Assembly (NCBI RefSeq): GCF_900128525.1
Contig: NZ_FQTQ01000190.1
Span: forward strand, 1 to 64,000
DNA: 64,000 bases
Direction: 5' to 3'
Origin: a methanotrophic endosymbiont of Bathymodiolus puteoserpentis (Logatchev)
Lineage (GTDB): Bacteria; Pseudomonadota; Gammaproteobacteria; Methylococcales; Methylomonadaceae
This document shows, one piece after another, positions 50,849 through 60,767 of this stretch (position 1 is its first letter; each line of letters opens with the position of its first letter). Made by a program: the position numbers and the translations under genes. The notes under the pieces were generated by a model that was not told the DNA's origin, ran no database searches, and saw only the letters and a list, made by a program, of their open reading frames with translations.

Positions 50849-51937
50849 ATGGAAAAAATACGCTTATTAATTATTGATGATTCAGCACTTATTCGTACGA
50901 TGTTGAGCAAAATATTTGAGTCTTCAGCTGCAATTGAGGTCGTTGGGACTGCTGCAGACCCTATTATCGCCAGAGATAAGATTAAGAAACTAAAACCTGA
51001 CGTTTTAACTTTGGATATTGAAATGCCGCGTATGGATGGGCTAACTTTTTTGCGTAATTTAATGCGCTTAAGACCTATGCCGGTGGTTATGATTTCCACT
51101 CTAACTGAGAAGGGTGCTGAGGTAACTTTAGAAGCGCTAGCTATAGGCGCTGTCGATTTTGTTGCTAAGCCAAAAGTAGATGTGGCCAATACACTGAATG
51201 CCTACGCCGAAGATTTAATTGCAAAAGTTAAAGCAGCAGCTAAAGCAAATGTACGATCTGGATCTAGCTCAGTCAGTAATCAAAGCAATCATAAACAGGC
51301 AGCTAATATTTCTACAAAATTAAACATCCAAGATAAACAAGCGACGACTCCGAAAAAACATTTTGTTACTACGGAAAAAATTATTGCTATAGGTTCATCG
51401 ACAGGGGGAACAGAAGCGGTTAAAAATGTAGTAAAAGGTTTACTAACAACAACCCCTGCCATTGTTATTACCCAGCATTTACCCATTGCTTTTAGTGCTT
51501 CTTTTGCTAAGCATGTTAATGAGGTAACTGAAATGAAAGCCTGTGTTGCTGAAGAAGGCCAAGTGATTAAGTCAGGGCATATTTATATTGCGCCAGGAGA
51601 TAGGCACTTACTCGTGATTAGGCATGGTACACATTATGTCTGCCAGTTAAATGATGGCCCGCTTGTGAATAGGTTTAAGCCTTCTGTGGAAGTGATGTTT
51701 CGTTCCATCGCACAAAATGTTGGCAGTAATGCCATAGGTGTCATGCTTACAGGAATGGGAGCCGATGGTGCTGTGGCGATGAAAGAAATGCGTGATGCTG
51801 GATCAACAAATATCATTCAAGATGAAGCCAGTAGTGTCGTATGGGGTATGCCAGGCGAAGCTTATCGCCAAGGTGCAGCGCATTATGTACAGCCTCTCGA
51901 TCAAGTTGCTGCACAAATACTTGCGTTAGTTAAATAA
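50849..51937 (+). CDS. cheB: Chemotaxis methylesterase CheB
   Basis: The 362-residue protein has a receiver domain with D56 ([12 protein letters not shown]) and a C-terminal methylesterase with the Ser-His-Asp triad seen in [17 protein letters not shown] and [10 protein letters not shown]. It removes receptor methyl groups when phosphorylated by CheA. AAGGGA precedes the ATG. Confidence 0.96.
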   Translation: MEKIRLLIIDDSALIRTMLSKIFESSAAIEVVGTAADPIIARDKIKKLKPDVLTLDIEMPRMDGLTFLRNLMRLRPMPVVMISTLTEKGAEVTLEALAIGAVDFVAKPKVDVANTLNAYAEDLIAKVKAAAKANVRSGSSSVSNQSNHKQAANISTKLNIQDKQATTPKKHFVTTEKIIAIGSSTGGTEAVKNVVKGLLTTTPAIVITQHLPIAFSASFAKHVNEVTEMKACVAEEGQVIKSGHIYIAPGDRHLLVIRHGTHYVCQLNDGPLVNRFKPSVEVMFRSIAQNVGSNAIGVMLTGMGADGAVAMKEMRDAGSTNIIQDEASSVVWGMPGEAYRQGAAHYVQPLDQVAAQILALVK

Positions 51938-51950
51938 TCTGGAAATTAAA

Positions 51951-53156
51951 ATGTCGCTTTTTTTGAAAAAAATCATTTGGCCTTTTTTGTTGACATTAGC
52001 TGCTTTGTTTTTGCCGCTATTTTTTTCTATAGAAACCTTGTATTGGATTGTTATTCCAAGTTTATTTGGGCTTTTCTGTGTACTTATTTATCAAGTTCAG
52101 CAAGCTAATTTTATAAAGGATGGAGAAGCTGAGGATGAAAATTCTTCTGTAGAAGGGGCAGTTGATCAGTATTTACAGACATTACAGCACTGTACTGAAC
52201 AAGAAGTTATTGATTTTGTTGGTGAGTTAGAACAAGTGAAGCAAGTTGTTTCGGATGCCGTTGTTACTATGTCGAATAGTTTTACTGAAATGCATAATCT
52301 TTCGGTTCAGCAGGCAAACGCAATGCATTCATTAGTCAATAATTTAGAAGGCACTTCTACTGAAGAAGGTGAAAAAAAATCAGTAAATTTTCAACAATTT
52401 GCAGAAGAAACTGATGGGGTTTTAGCTTATTTTATCGAGCATATTTTAGAGGTTAGTAAACAAAGCATGGAGATGGTTGCCGTTGTAAGTGATGTTGATG
52501 AGCATATGAAAAAAATTGTCGTCTTATTGGCTGATGTACAAGGTATTGCGGATCAAACTAATCTACTAGCACTCAATGCGGCGATCGAAGCAGCAAGAGC
52601 CGGCGAGGCTGGGCGTGGTTTTGCTGTAGTTGCTGATGAGGTTAGAAATTTATCTAAACATTCTGATAAATTTAGTGAAGAAATCAAGAAAGTAGTGGGG
52701 GAGTCGCGTACAAATATTAATAATGCCAAACAAATGATTGAAAAAATGGCATCAAGAGACATGAATATAGCCATTACTTCCAAATCGCATATTGACGAGA
52801 TGATGCGCGATATCGGTACGATGAATGCAAATATGTCGGTACAATTAACGCAAGTATCAGGACTTTCTAATCAAATGGAGCAAGCAGTTGGGGGTGCTAT
52901 TCGAGCTTTACAGTTTGAAGATATGGCACGCCAGCAAATCGAATTTTTACAAAGCAATGTACATCATTTTCAAGCACTCAATGACGAAGTTAAAATCGGT
53001 TTAGGAAGTTTCAAAATATCTGATATTCTGATGCAAAAAAATGAATTAGAAGCAGGGGTGCAGCGCTTTAAAGATATGCAGGCGCTATGGCAAATTAAAG
53101 AAAAGAAAACTGTTGCGCAGAACACAATGGAAGAAGGTGAGATTGATTTGTTTTAG
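51951..53156 (+). CDS. Short membrane-bound chemoreceptor without sensor domain
   Basis: The 401-residue protein has two adjacent N-terminal membrane helices (about 9-27 and 29-46) with almost no loop between them, then a signalling coiled coil with the kinase-control tip [21 protein letters not shown]. There is no periplasmic sensor, no HAMP and no xWxxF tail; it ends GEIDLF. It probably needs a separate sensor, for which the di-iron protein downstream is a candidate. Confidence 0.88.
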   Translation: MSLFLKKIIWPFLLTLAALFLPLFFSIETLYWIVIPSLFGLFCVLIYQVQQANFIKDGEAEDENSSVEGAVDQYLQTLQHCTEQEVIDFVGELEQVKQVVSDAVVTMSNSFTEMHNLSVQQANAMHSLVNNLEGTSTEEGEKKSVNFQQFAEETDGVLAYFIEHILEVSKQSMEMVAVVSDVDEHMKKIVVLLADVQGIADQTNLLALNAAIEAARAGEAGRGFAVVADEVRNLSKHSDKFSEEIKKVVGESRTNINNAKQMIEKMASRDMNIAITSKSHIDEMMRDIGTMNANMSVQLTQVSGLSNQMEQAVGGAIRALQFEDMARQQIEFLQSNVHHFQALNDEVKIGLGSFKISDILMQKNELEAGVQRFKDMQALWQIKEKKTVAQNTMEEGEIDLF

Positions 53157-53211
53157 CTTATGATAGATAACTTTTACTCCTCCTTTTTCTGTTAGATACT
53201 AAGTCATGTAA

Positions 53212-53236
53212 GATGTGCTGAGGAACGAAGCGCATC
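53212..53236. repeat. GATGTGCT...AGCGCATC hairpin
   Basis: Eight-base stem with one G-U (53212-53219 with 53229-53236) and a nine-base loop, in the 182-base gap before the partner-switch genes. It could be an attenuator between the che genes and that set, or a dispersed palindrome. Confidence 0.4.
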
Positions 53237-53338
53237 ACATAAAAACTATAACCTTGATAGATCTTACTGTTGTATGGCTTATTTTGGGACTACTGTACTA
53301 CGCTAGTGAATGATTAATTAATATTTTAGGAATATAAC

Positions 53339-53644
53339 ATGACAGTTGAAGTTTTTTTAAATAAAAGTAATAACGAATTACAAGTAAAGGTTATAGGACG
53401 TTTTGACTTTAGCTTGCACCAAGATTTCCGTAAATTATCAGAACAAGCAGCGAAAGGTGTTAGTTCGATTAGTATCGACCTTGGTAGAACCGAATATGTG
53501 GATAGCTCCGCTTTAGGTATGCTTTTAGTGTTACGTGATAAAGTGAGTAACCAACAAAGTGCGATAAAAATCATCAATGCTTGCCCTGATGTCAAAAAAA
53601 TATTGATCATTGCTAATTTTGATAAATTATTTACAGTAATGTAA
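53339..53644 (+). CDS. STAS anti-sigma-factor antagonist (HsbA-like)
   Basis: The 101-residue protein is a single STAS domain with the phosphorylatable serine in YVDSSALG (S56/S57). Partner-switch antagonists of this size (RsbV, HsbA) are phosphorylated by a kinase and dephosphorylated by a PP2C enzyme. The next gene encodes exactly such a combined enzyme 19 bases away, as in the Pseudomonas hsbR-hsbA pair. Confidence 0.9.
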   Translation: MTVEVFLNKSNNELQVKVIGRFDFSLHQDFRKLSEQAAKGVSSISIDLGRTEYVDSSALGMLLVLRDKVSNQQSAIKIINACPDVKKILIIANFDKLFTVM

Positions 53645-53663
53645 AGTAAAAAAACACAAGCTA

Positions 53664-55364
53664 ATGATTTTAGAAAAAAAAACACAATATAAATCAAAGA
53701 TCTTAGTTGCAGATGATAGCCAACTGCAACGCATATTGTTAGAAAAAATATTCTCCCAAGCAGGATATAAAGTTTTTGTGGCTGAGGATGGAGATGAGGC
53801 ATTACAACTTTTTAAGAAAGAAAGGCCAGATCTTGTTGTTTTAGATATTCTGATGCCAAAAATGAATGGAATTGAGGCAGCGACTAAAATAAAGAAAATT
53901 TCAGGTACTGAGTATGTGCCTATTATTTTTATTACTGGGGATAGTCGTGAGGAATACTTGCAGTATTGTATAGATGCTGAAGGCGATGATTTTATTTATA
54001 AACCAATTAATGAATTGGTATTAAAAGCAAAAGTAAATTCTTTGTTGCGTTTTCGGCAGCTTTGTCAGAAGCAATATAGCCAAAAGCAACAGCTATTAGA
54101 ATATCAGCACAAAATGGATCAAGAGCAAGAAATTGCCGCAACATTGTATAAAAATATTGTTCACGCTGGGTTTTATGATACACCAGAAGTGAAATATCGC
54201 TTATCTCCCATGGCTTTGTTTAATGGTGATATATTTTTGGTGGCTAAATCGCCAGGTAATCAACTTTATGTTTTATTAGGTGATTTTACAGGGCATGGTT
54301 TAGCCGCCTCGGTAGGTGCTGGTCCTGCGGCAGAAATTTTCTATGGTATGACAGAAAAAGGGTTTGGCTGTAGCGAAATTATTGTTGAAATTAACCGTAA
54401 AATGCATAAATTGCTACCTGTTAATATGTTTTTAGCAGCTACGGTTGTGGTTTTTTTTCCGGATACTAACTCCATGAGCTTGATCACTTGTGGTTTACCC
54501 GATCATTATTTATTTAATCATAAGACTAAGCAGTTACAGACTATTATTTCCAAAAACTTACCTTTAGGTATTATTGATAGCTTTGTGCCCGACATGCAAC
54601 ATATGCCGATTAGCAAAGATAGCTTTTTGTACTTGTTTACCGATGGTGTTATTGAGGCTGAAAACACACAAGGTGAGCAGTTTGATGCACCTAGTGTGAT
54701 TAACAGTATTGATGGTGGTATTGATGGTTATACTGCGGTTTTAAGTGCATTAGATAAGCACACTAAGGGAATGGGGCAGCAAGATGATATTACTTTTGTT
54801 GAGTTAAACTGTAATGTTTCAGATGCTCAATGGATGCAAGTAGCAACTAAAGAAACACATAAAAAGTTACAAGCGCTTTCTTGGAAGGGATCTATGGAGT
54901 TCCAGAGCTCCTCCTTACGACATGCTAACCCCGTTCCTGTCGTGATTAATTTAATTATGGAAATTCAAGGGTTAATTGAGCACCGTGAGTCTATTTTTTT
55001 AATTGTTACTGAGTTATTTGCTAATGCTTTAGAGCATGGGTTATTAGGATTGGATTCCAAAATGAAACAAAGTGCTGATGGTTTTATGCAATATTATTCA
55101 ACTCGAGAGGAGAGGCTAGCGCAATTAAGTGATGGCTATATAAAAATGAGTTTTAATCATCAGCCGACGAAGACAGGTGGAAAATTAGTGATTAGAATGC
55201 AAGATTCTGGGCCAGGATTTGATTTTTCAAAGGTATCATCAGACTTAAAGCAGAATGAACAAAACTTTGGGCGTGGCATAAGTCTCTTATTTAACTTATG
55301 TAAGACCGTTGAGTACAGTGGTAATGGTAATCGTGTGAAAGCAGTTTATGAGTGGACTGCATAA
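53664..55364 (+). CDS. REC-PP2C-HATPase partner-switch regulator (HsbR-like)
   Basis: The 566-residue protein has a receiver domain with D61 (LVVLDILMPKMNG), a PP2C/SpoIIE phosphatase domain (about 170-395; LLGDFTGHGLAAS, FTDGVIEAE, QDDITFVEL) and a C-terminal HATPase_c_2 domain (LFANALEHG, GRGISLL). This is the HsbR architecture: one arm phosphorylates and the other dephosphorylates a STAS antagonist according to the receiver state. In Pseudomonas the route controls flagellar gene expression and c-di-GMP. Confidence 0.92.
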   Translation: MILEKKTQYKSKILVADDSQLQRILLEKIFSQAGYKVFVAEDGDEALQLFKKERPDLVVLDILMPKMNGIEAATKIKKISGTEYVPIIFITGDSREEYLQYCIDAEGDDFIYKPINELVLKAKVNSLLRFRQLCQKQYSQKQQLLEYQHKMDQEQEIAATLYKNIVHAGFYDTPEVKYRLSPMALFNGDIFLVAKSPGNQLYVLLGDFTGHGLAASVGAGPAAEIFYGMTEKGFGCSEIIVEINRKMHKLLPVNMFLAATVVVFFPDTNSMSLITCGLPDHYLFNHKTKQLQTIISKNLPLGIIDSFVPDMQHMPISKDSFLYLFTDGVIEAENTQGEQFDAPSVINSIDGGIDGYTAVLSALDKHTKGMGQQDDITFVELNCNVSDAQWMQVATKETHKKLQALSWKGSMEFQSSSLRHANPVPVVINLIMEIQGLIEHRESIFLIVTELFANALEHGLLGLDSKMKQSADGFMQYYSTREERLAQLSDGYIKMSFNHQPTKTGGKLVIRMQDSGPGFDFSKVSSDLKQNEQNFGRGISLLFNLCKTVEYSGNGNRVKAVYEWTA

Positions 55365-55409
55365 AAGTAAATGCGATTGTATTTTATAGGCTAAAAGCTG
55401 GATTAATTA

Positions 55410-56027
55410 ATGAATAAACCGAATCATGCAAAATCTAAATTTGTAGCCGTGGCATCTATTGCTGCTGAACTAAGTGCTGTTATGCATGTGGCAAAAGAAA
55501 TTTCCTTAGCGGCTGCCAATGCTAAAGCTATTGCTTTTAGAGCCGGTGAAAAGGCAAAAGGTTTTCAACCGATTACTGATTTTATTAATGAGTTGGCTAA
55601 AGAAACGATTGAGTTAGTTAATGATATCAATGAACATGCCTTATTACTTTACCAGATGACAGTTGATGAGCATAGAATGACTGACGCATGCCATTCTTTT
55701 GAGAAAGTAGTGATATTGGCTGAAGGTGCGCCTTATGCAAGTTCATTAGATAAATCGGTGGAACTAGCGCAACAGCGTATGCAGTTTTGTCGTACTCAAT
55801 TTAGAATACACGTTAATCAACTTTTAGACCAACTCGAAGGCGTTATGCATCCTGCTAGAGCTGCGCGCGTTATTGCGGCTAACTCAAGGATTGAAGCTTC
55901 ACAAGCAGGGGAATACTTACAAAGTTTACAAGCCGTAGCAGAAAGTGTCGATAATGCGGCGCAAGTTATTCATGATAATGTGCAGCGTTGCCGAAGCGCA
56001 TTATCCATTCTTAATGTTACAGAATAG
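55410..56027 (+). CDS. Soluble, degenerate chemoreceptor-like protein
   Basis: The 205-residue all-helical protein has no membrane segment. Two stretches resemble the conserved chemoreceptor tip: AAANAKAIAFRAGEKAKGF (about 34-52) and IAANSRIEASQAGEYLQSL (about 150-168). The second has lost the GRGF end. It may be a coupling or adaptor protein that mixes with receptor arrays. I do not recognise a named family. Confidence 0.7.
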   Translation: MNKPNHAKSKFVAVASIAAELSAVMHVAKEISLAAANAKAIAFRAGEKAKGFQPITDFINELAKETIELVNDINEHALLLYQMTVDEHRMTDACHSFEKVVILAEGAPYASSLDKSVELAQQRMQFCRTQFRIHVNQLLDQLEGVMHPARAARVIAANSRIEASQAGEYLQSLQAVAESVDNAAQVIHDNVQRCRSALSILNVTE

Positions 56028-56049
56028 TTGCTAAAAGAGATTATTTATT

Positions 56050-56778
56050 ATGAAAATGACTAAGCTTTACGATGGATCGTACCAATGGATTATGTACGGG
56101 CGGGATAAAAATAAACCTAGCAATATTATTGATACCAATCAATATATCATTCGCACGGCGAAGCGTTGCTTGGTGCTTGATCCAGGGGGAATAGAATTAT
56201 TTGCACCGATGTTAGCCGCTGTATTGCATCATGCGCCTGTAGAAGAAATTACCGATTTATTTGCCTCACATCAAGATCCGGATATTATTTCGTCCTTAGG
56301 GCTTTGGGACCAAGCTTTACCGCACGCAAAACTACATGCACCTGCCTTGTGGGAAGGGTTTTTGCGACATTTCGGTTGTGAAACGATTGAATATGTTGGT
56401 ATTCCTGATAATGGCGGCGTTATTCAATTGGATGGTGCGGATTTAAAAATTATCCCTGCACATTATTTACATTCTTCAGCTAATTTTCATATTTATGACC
56501 CAAAAGCAAAAATCCTGATGTCAGGTGATGTAGGCGCGGCATTAGAGGAGGATGGAGCTCCCATCTTTGTTGATGATTTTAATGCACATGTAGAAAAAAT
56601 GCGCTTTTTTCATCAACGCTGGATGCCATCTAACCAAGCAAAACGTGATTGGATTGATCGAGTACGTAAACTTGATATTGATATTATGGCCCCCCAACAT
56701 GGGCGAATCTTTAGAGGCGATGATGTGAATCGATTTTTAGATTGGTTTGAGTCACTACAAGTAGGAATTGCTGTTTAA
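56050..56778 (+). CDS. Stand-alone di-iron beta-lactamase-fold protein (ODP-like)
   Basis: The 242-residue protein is the metallo-beta-lactamase half of a flavodiiron protein without flavodoxin. Likely ligands are H74, D76, D78, H141, D160 and H217, whose spacing follows the flavodiiron set; the histidine after D78 is replaced by Ile79. Similar free-standing di-iron proteins (ODP) bind oxygen, and one serves chemotaxis in Treponema. Its place at the end of the che cluster suggests an oxygen or redox sensor. Confidence 0.85.
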   Translation: MKMTKLYDGSYQWIMYGRDKNKPSNIIDTNQYIIRTAKRCLVLDPGGIELFAPMLAAVLHHAPVEEITDLFASHQDPDIISSLGLWDQALPHAKLHAPALWEGFLRHFGCETIEYVGIPDNGGVIQLDGADLKIIPAHYLHSSANFHIYDPKAKILMSGDVGAALEEDGAPIFVDDFNAHVEKMRFFHQRWMPSNQAKRDWIDRVRKLDIDIMAPQHGRIFRGDDVNRFLDWFESLQVGIAV

Positions 56779-56820
56779 GTTTTTCGTAGGGCCCTCTTTC
56801 ATAGAGTCAATTATACTTTT

Positions 56821-56878
56821 GGGAGTAGTGCTTTAATCTGCCTTTATAGCTGGAAATAGAGGCTGAATTACTGTTCCC
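56821..56878. repeat. Diverged copy of the palindromic repeat at 24648-24708
   Basis: Read in the same direction, GGGAGTAGTGCTTTAATCTG continues as CCTTTATAGC, AAATAGAGGCTGAATTACTG and CCC, matching the intact copy block by block with point changes. It still folds, imperfectly. It lies between the convergent ODP-like and uvrA genes. Confidence 0.65.
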
Positions 56879-56896
56879 GCTATACCCTATAAAAAA

Positions 56897-59734
56897 CTAA
56901 TTGGATTTTATGATTGCTGTAAAAAAGCGTTTTAAGTATTGGCCTGTATAGGATGCTTCAATGTGAGAAACTTGTTCAGGCGAACCTTCGGCAACGACCA
57001 TCCCGCCCCCATTACCACCTTCTGGTCCTATATCAACCACCCAGTCTGCCGTTTTAATGACATCTAGGTTATGTTCAATCACAATCACTGTATTCCCATG
57101 ATCACGCAAAGTATGTAGTACATTGAGTAATTGCTGAATATCATGGAAATGTAAGCCTGTCGTCGGTTCATCAAGTATATAAAGTGTTTTTCCGGTATCG
57201 CGTTTAGATAATTCTTTAGCTAATTTAACGCGTTGCGCTTCTCCACCTGATAAGGTGGTCGCATTTTGCCCCAAGGTAATATAACTTAAACCGACATCTA
57301 ATAAAGTTTGTAGTTTGCGCGCTAAAGTAGGTACAGGACTAAAGAAGGTATAGGCTTCTTCGATAGTCATATTTAATATTTCATTAATCGTTTTGCCTTT
57401 ATAGCGGATCTCTAGCGTTTCACGGTTGTAGCGTTTGCCTGCGCAGGTATCGCAATGCACAAAAACATCAGGGAGGAAGTGCATCTCTACTTTAACCACA
57501 CCATCACCTTTACAGGCCTCACAGCGACCACCTTTGACGTTAAAGCTAAAACGACCAGGTGTATAGCCACGAGAGCGTGACTCGGGGGTTGCTGCAAATA
57601 GTTCACGAATGGGTGTGAATAACCCCGTATATGTGGCTGGATTCGAACGTGGAGTACGACCAATTGGACTTTGATCTATATCGATAATTTTATCAAATTG
57701 CTCCAAGCCCTCGACATCATCACAAGGTGCTGGCAGTGTGGATGCACGGTTAATTGCGCGGGCAGCATATCGATATAAAGTATCATTGATTAATGTCGAT
57801 TTGCCTGAGCCGGAGACACCTGTGACACAAGTTAATAAACCCACTGGAAAGCTGACATCAATGTTTTTTAAATTATTACCCTGCGCATTGCGCACTGTAA
57901 TAAGGTGCTTTTCATCACGCGGCGTGACCTGCTTAGGTATGCTAATTTCCAGCTTACCTGATAAATATTGCCCTGTGATTGATTGTTCATTATTAATTAC
58001 TTCATCAGGTGTGCCTTGAGCAATAATTTGCCCACCATGAACGCCGGCACCAGGACCAATATCAACCACATATTGTGCAGCACGAATAGCATCCTCATCA
58101 TGCTCGACTACAATGACTGTATTGCCTAAGTCACGCAGTCTGAATAAGGTTTTTAATAAACGCTCATTATCGCGCTGGTGTAAACCTATAGACGGTTCAT
58201 CTAAGACATACATAACGCCGACTAAGCCCGCCCCAATTTGGCTTGCAAGGCGAATACGTTGTGCTTCTCCACCAGATAAAGTATCTGCACTACGATCTAG
58301 ACTAAGGTAGTCCAGGCCAACATTGACTAAAAATTCTAATCTTTGTTGAATTTCAGTATTAATTTTTTCTGCTATTTGTCCGCGTTGACCGGGTAAATTC
58401 AGAGCTTGAAAAAATTGCAAAGCTTGCCGAATAGGGAGGCTGGTAATTTCATAGAGCGGTTTTGAAGCGATAAAAACATTTCGTGCCGCTGTATTTAAAC
58501 GTGAGCCATGGCAGCTAGAACAGGGTTTATTCGTTTGGTATTTGGCTAATTCATCACGTACAACTTGTGATTCTGTTTCTTGATAACGGCGCTCCATATT
58601 GGCAATAATACCTTCGAAGCTATGGCGTTTTTTGCGTTTTTTTCCATTAGCCGTGATAAAATTGAAATCTATAGCTTTGCGGCCACTGCCATATAAAATG
58701 ATATGCTGTATGTCATCACTCAGTTCATTGAAGGGTGTCTCAGGGTCAAAGCCATAGTGCTCTGCCAGAGAACAAATAAGTTGATAATAATAAGCATTAC
58801 GCCTATCCCAACCTCTGACAGCACCTGCTGCTAAGCTTATTTCTTTATTATGCACAACCAATTCAGGGTCAAAATGCTGTTTAACGCCTAAACCATCACA
58901 AGCACTACAAGCGCCTTTCGGGTTGTTGAAGGAAAAAATTCGAGGTTCTAATTCGGTAATGCTATAACCGCATTTTGAGCAAGCATATTTTTCTGAAAAA
59001 ACTAACTGTTTTTTCGGATCATCCATGCTTATTACTGTCGCTATTCCGTCAGCAATTCTCAGGGCTGTTTCAAAAGATTCTGCTAAACGCAGACTCATAT
59101 CGGGACGAATTTTGAAACGGTCAATGATGACTTCGATAGTATGCTTTTTTTTGCCATCTATTTCGGGTAGTGCATCGAGCTCATAGACTACGCCGTCAAT
59201 ACGTACGCGTATAAAACCTTGTGCTTGTAGGTCCTCTAATAGCTGAATATGTTCGCCTTTGCGCTCATTAACTATAGGCGCTAATAGCATCCAACGCTCA
59301 TCTTGTTTTTGCTCTAAAACATGATCAACCATTTGGCTAATCGTTTGCGCCTCCAAGGATAGCTCATGGGTAGGGCAGCAAGGTGTACCTGACCGAGCAT
59401 AGAGCAGTCTTAGATAATCATATATTTCGGTGATTGTGCCAACGGTTGAGCGAGGGTTATGTGAGGTAGATTTTTGTTCAATGGAGATTGCCGGGGATAA
59501 GCCTTCAATATGGTCGACATCAGGCTTTTCCATCATAGATAAAAACTGACGGGCGTAGGCTGATAAAGATTCTACGTAACGCCTTTGGCCTTCAGCATAA
59601 ATAGTATCGAATGCAAGCGATGATTTTCCTGAGCCAGATAAACCAGTAATCACGATTAATGAATCTCTAGGTAAGTCAAGATCAATATTTTTTAAATTAT
59701 GCGTTCTTGCACCACGAATGCTGATTGTATCCAT
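56897..59734 (-). CDS. uvrA: Excinuclease ABC subunit A
   Basis: The 945-residue damage-recognition ATPase of nucleotide excision repair has two ABC modules with Walker A motifs [10 protein letters not shown] (about 31-40) and [10 protein letters not shown] (about 640), two LSGGEAQR signatures and zinc cysteines ([21 protein letters not shown]). Length equals the family norm. It is the last gene of the minus-strand block starting at cysD. Confidence 0.97.
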   Translation of the reverse strand: MDTISIRGARTHNLKNIDLDLPRDSLIVITGLSGSGKSSLAFDTIYAEGQRRYVESLSAYARQFLSMMEKPDVDHIEGLSPAISIEQKSTSHNPRSTVGTITEIYDYLRLLYARSGTPCCPTHELSLEAQTISQMVDHVLEQKQDERWMLLAPIVNERKGEHIQLLEDLQAQGFIRVRIDGVVYELDALPEIDGKKKHTIEVIIDRFKIRPDMSLRLAESFETALRIADGIATVISMDDPKKQLVFSEKYACSKCGYSITELEPRIFSFNNPKGACSACDGLGVKQHFDPELVVHNKEISLAAGAVRGWDRRNAYYYQLICSLAEHYGFDPETPFNELSDDIQHIILYGSGRKAIDFNFITANGKKRKKRHSFEGIIANMERRYQETESQVVRDELAKYQTNKPCSSCHGSRLNTAARNVFIASKPLYEITSLPIRQALQFFQALNLPGQRGQIAEKINTEIQQRLEFLVNVGLDYLSLDRSADTLSGGEAQRIRLASQIGAGLVGVMYVLDEPSIGLHQRDNERLLKTLFRLRDLGNTVIVVEHDEDAIRAAQYVVDIGPGAGVHGGQIIAQGTPDEVINNEQSITGQYLSGKLEISIPKQVTPRDEKHLITVRNAQGNNLKNIDVSFPVGLLTCVTGVSGSGKSTLINDTLYRYAARAINRASTLPAPCDDVEGLEQFDKIIDIDQSPIGRTPRSNPATYTGLFTPIRELFAATPESRSRGYTPGRFSFNVKGGRCEACKGDGVVKVEMHFLPDVFVHCDTCAGKRYNRETLEIRYKGKTINEILNMTIEEAYTFFSPVPTLARKLQTLLDVGLSYITLGQNATTLSGGEAQRVKLAKELSKRDTGKTLYILDEPTTGLHFHDIQQLLNVLHTLRDHGNTVIVIEHNLDVIKTADWVVDIGPEGGNGGGMVVAEGSPEQVSHIEASYTGQYLKRFFTAIIKSN

Positions 59735-59768
59735 TGGGGATTATAAATAAGGGAGGGGAAGTAAGAGG

Positions 59769-59797
59769 CTCTTATCCACAGTTGTTATGGATAAGAG
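59769..59797 (-). terminator. Stem-loop between galU and uvrA
   Basis: CTCTTATCCA (59769-59778) pairs perfectly with TGGATAAGAG (59788-59797), ten pairs and a nine-base loop, 17 bases after the galU stop. The minus strand continues CCTCTTACTTCC, not a pure U-run, so it may act as a weak terminator or processing site. Confidence 0.5.
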
Positions 59798-59813
59798 TCT
59801 ATATCTACGTAAT

Positions 59814-60704
59814 TTATTTGGTATATTTTTTAGCTAAGGTTTTAAGGTAATCTAGAAAGTCATCTTTTAATTCTTCATGTAATAACGCTTGCTCAACTGT
59901 GGCCATTAAAAAACCTAATTTAGCACCACAGTCATAACGTTTTCCTTCAAATTCATAAGCAAGCACTTTTTCTTTAGCTAATAATGAAGCAATCGCATCA
60001 GTTAGTTGAATTTCATTTCCAGCACCTCTACCTGTATTTTCAATTTCGGCAAAAATGGCAGGTGTTAAAATATAACGACCAATAACGCCTAAATTGGTTG
60101 GAGCCACATCAGGTTTTGGCTTTTCGACGATAGATTGCACTTCACCGATTTTATCATTGTCGGTGCTCGTGGTTTTTACGATACCATATTTGTCAGTTTC
60201 ATTCGGGTCAACACGCTCTACAGCAAGAAGTGAATGTGGTGTTTTGGTAAATTGTTGGGTCATTTGTGCTATGCATCCGCGCTTGCCATCCTCTACCAAA
60301 TCGTCGGCTAAAAGAACAGCAAAAGGCTCATCACCAACAACAGGTTTTGCACATAATACCGCATGACCTAAACCTAAGGCTTCGGACTGGCGTATAAAGA
60401 TACAGGAAACGTGAGAGGGTAGAATATTTCTAACCATATCTAATACTCGAAGCTTATTTTTTGCCTCAAGCTCTTTTTCAAGTTCATAAGATTTATCAAA
60501 ATGATCGGGAATAGCACGTTTGTTGCGCCCAGTGACAAAAATCATGGTATCAATTCCCGCTGCTACCGCTTCTTCCACGGCATATTGAATCAGTGGCTTA
60601 TCAACGATAGGTAGCATTTCTTTCGGGCTAGCCTTTGTTGCAGGTAGGAAACGAGTGCCTAAGCCAGCAACAGGGAAAACAGCTTTTGTAATTTTTTGCG
60701 TCAT
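59814..60704 (-). CDS. galU: UTP-glucose-1-phosphate uridylyltransferase
   Basis: The 296-residue enzyme makes UDP-glucose for polysaccharides and glycogen-type pathways. The nucleotide loop [20 protein letters not shown] (about 12-31), the lysine block in [11 protein letters not shown] and VEKPKPD are present. It follows cysN by 63 bases. Confidence 0.96.
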   Translation of the reverse strand: MTQKITKAVFPVAGLGTRFLPATKASPKEMLPIVDKPLIQYAVEEAVAAGIDTMIFVTGRNKRAIPDHFDKSYELEKELEAKNKLRVLDMVRNILPSHVSCIFIRQSEALGLGHAVLCAKPVVGDEPFAVLLADDLVEDGKRGCIAQMTQQFTKTPHSLLAVERVDPNETDKYGIVKTTSTDNDKIGEVQSIVEKPKPDVAPTNLGVIGRYILTPAIFAEIENTGRGAGNEIQLTDAIASLLAKEKVLAYEFEGKRYDCGAKLGFLMATVEQALLHEELKDDFLDYLKTLAKKYTK

Positions 60705-60767
60705 TTATCAGATCCTTATAGGGGTAATAGGGCATTAATATATCCCCATTACATTGGCGCTACTTTA

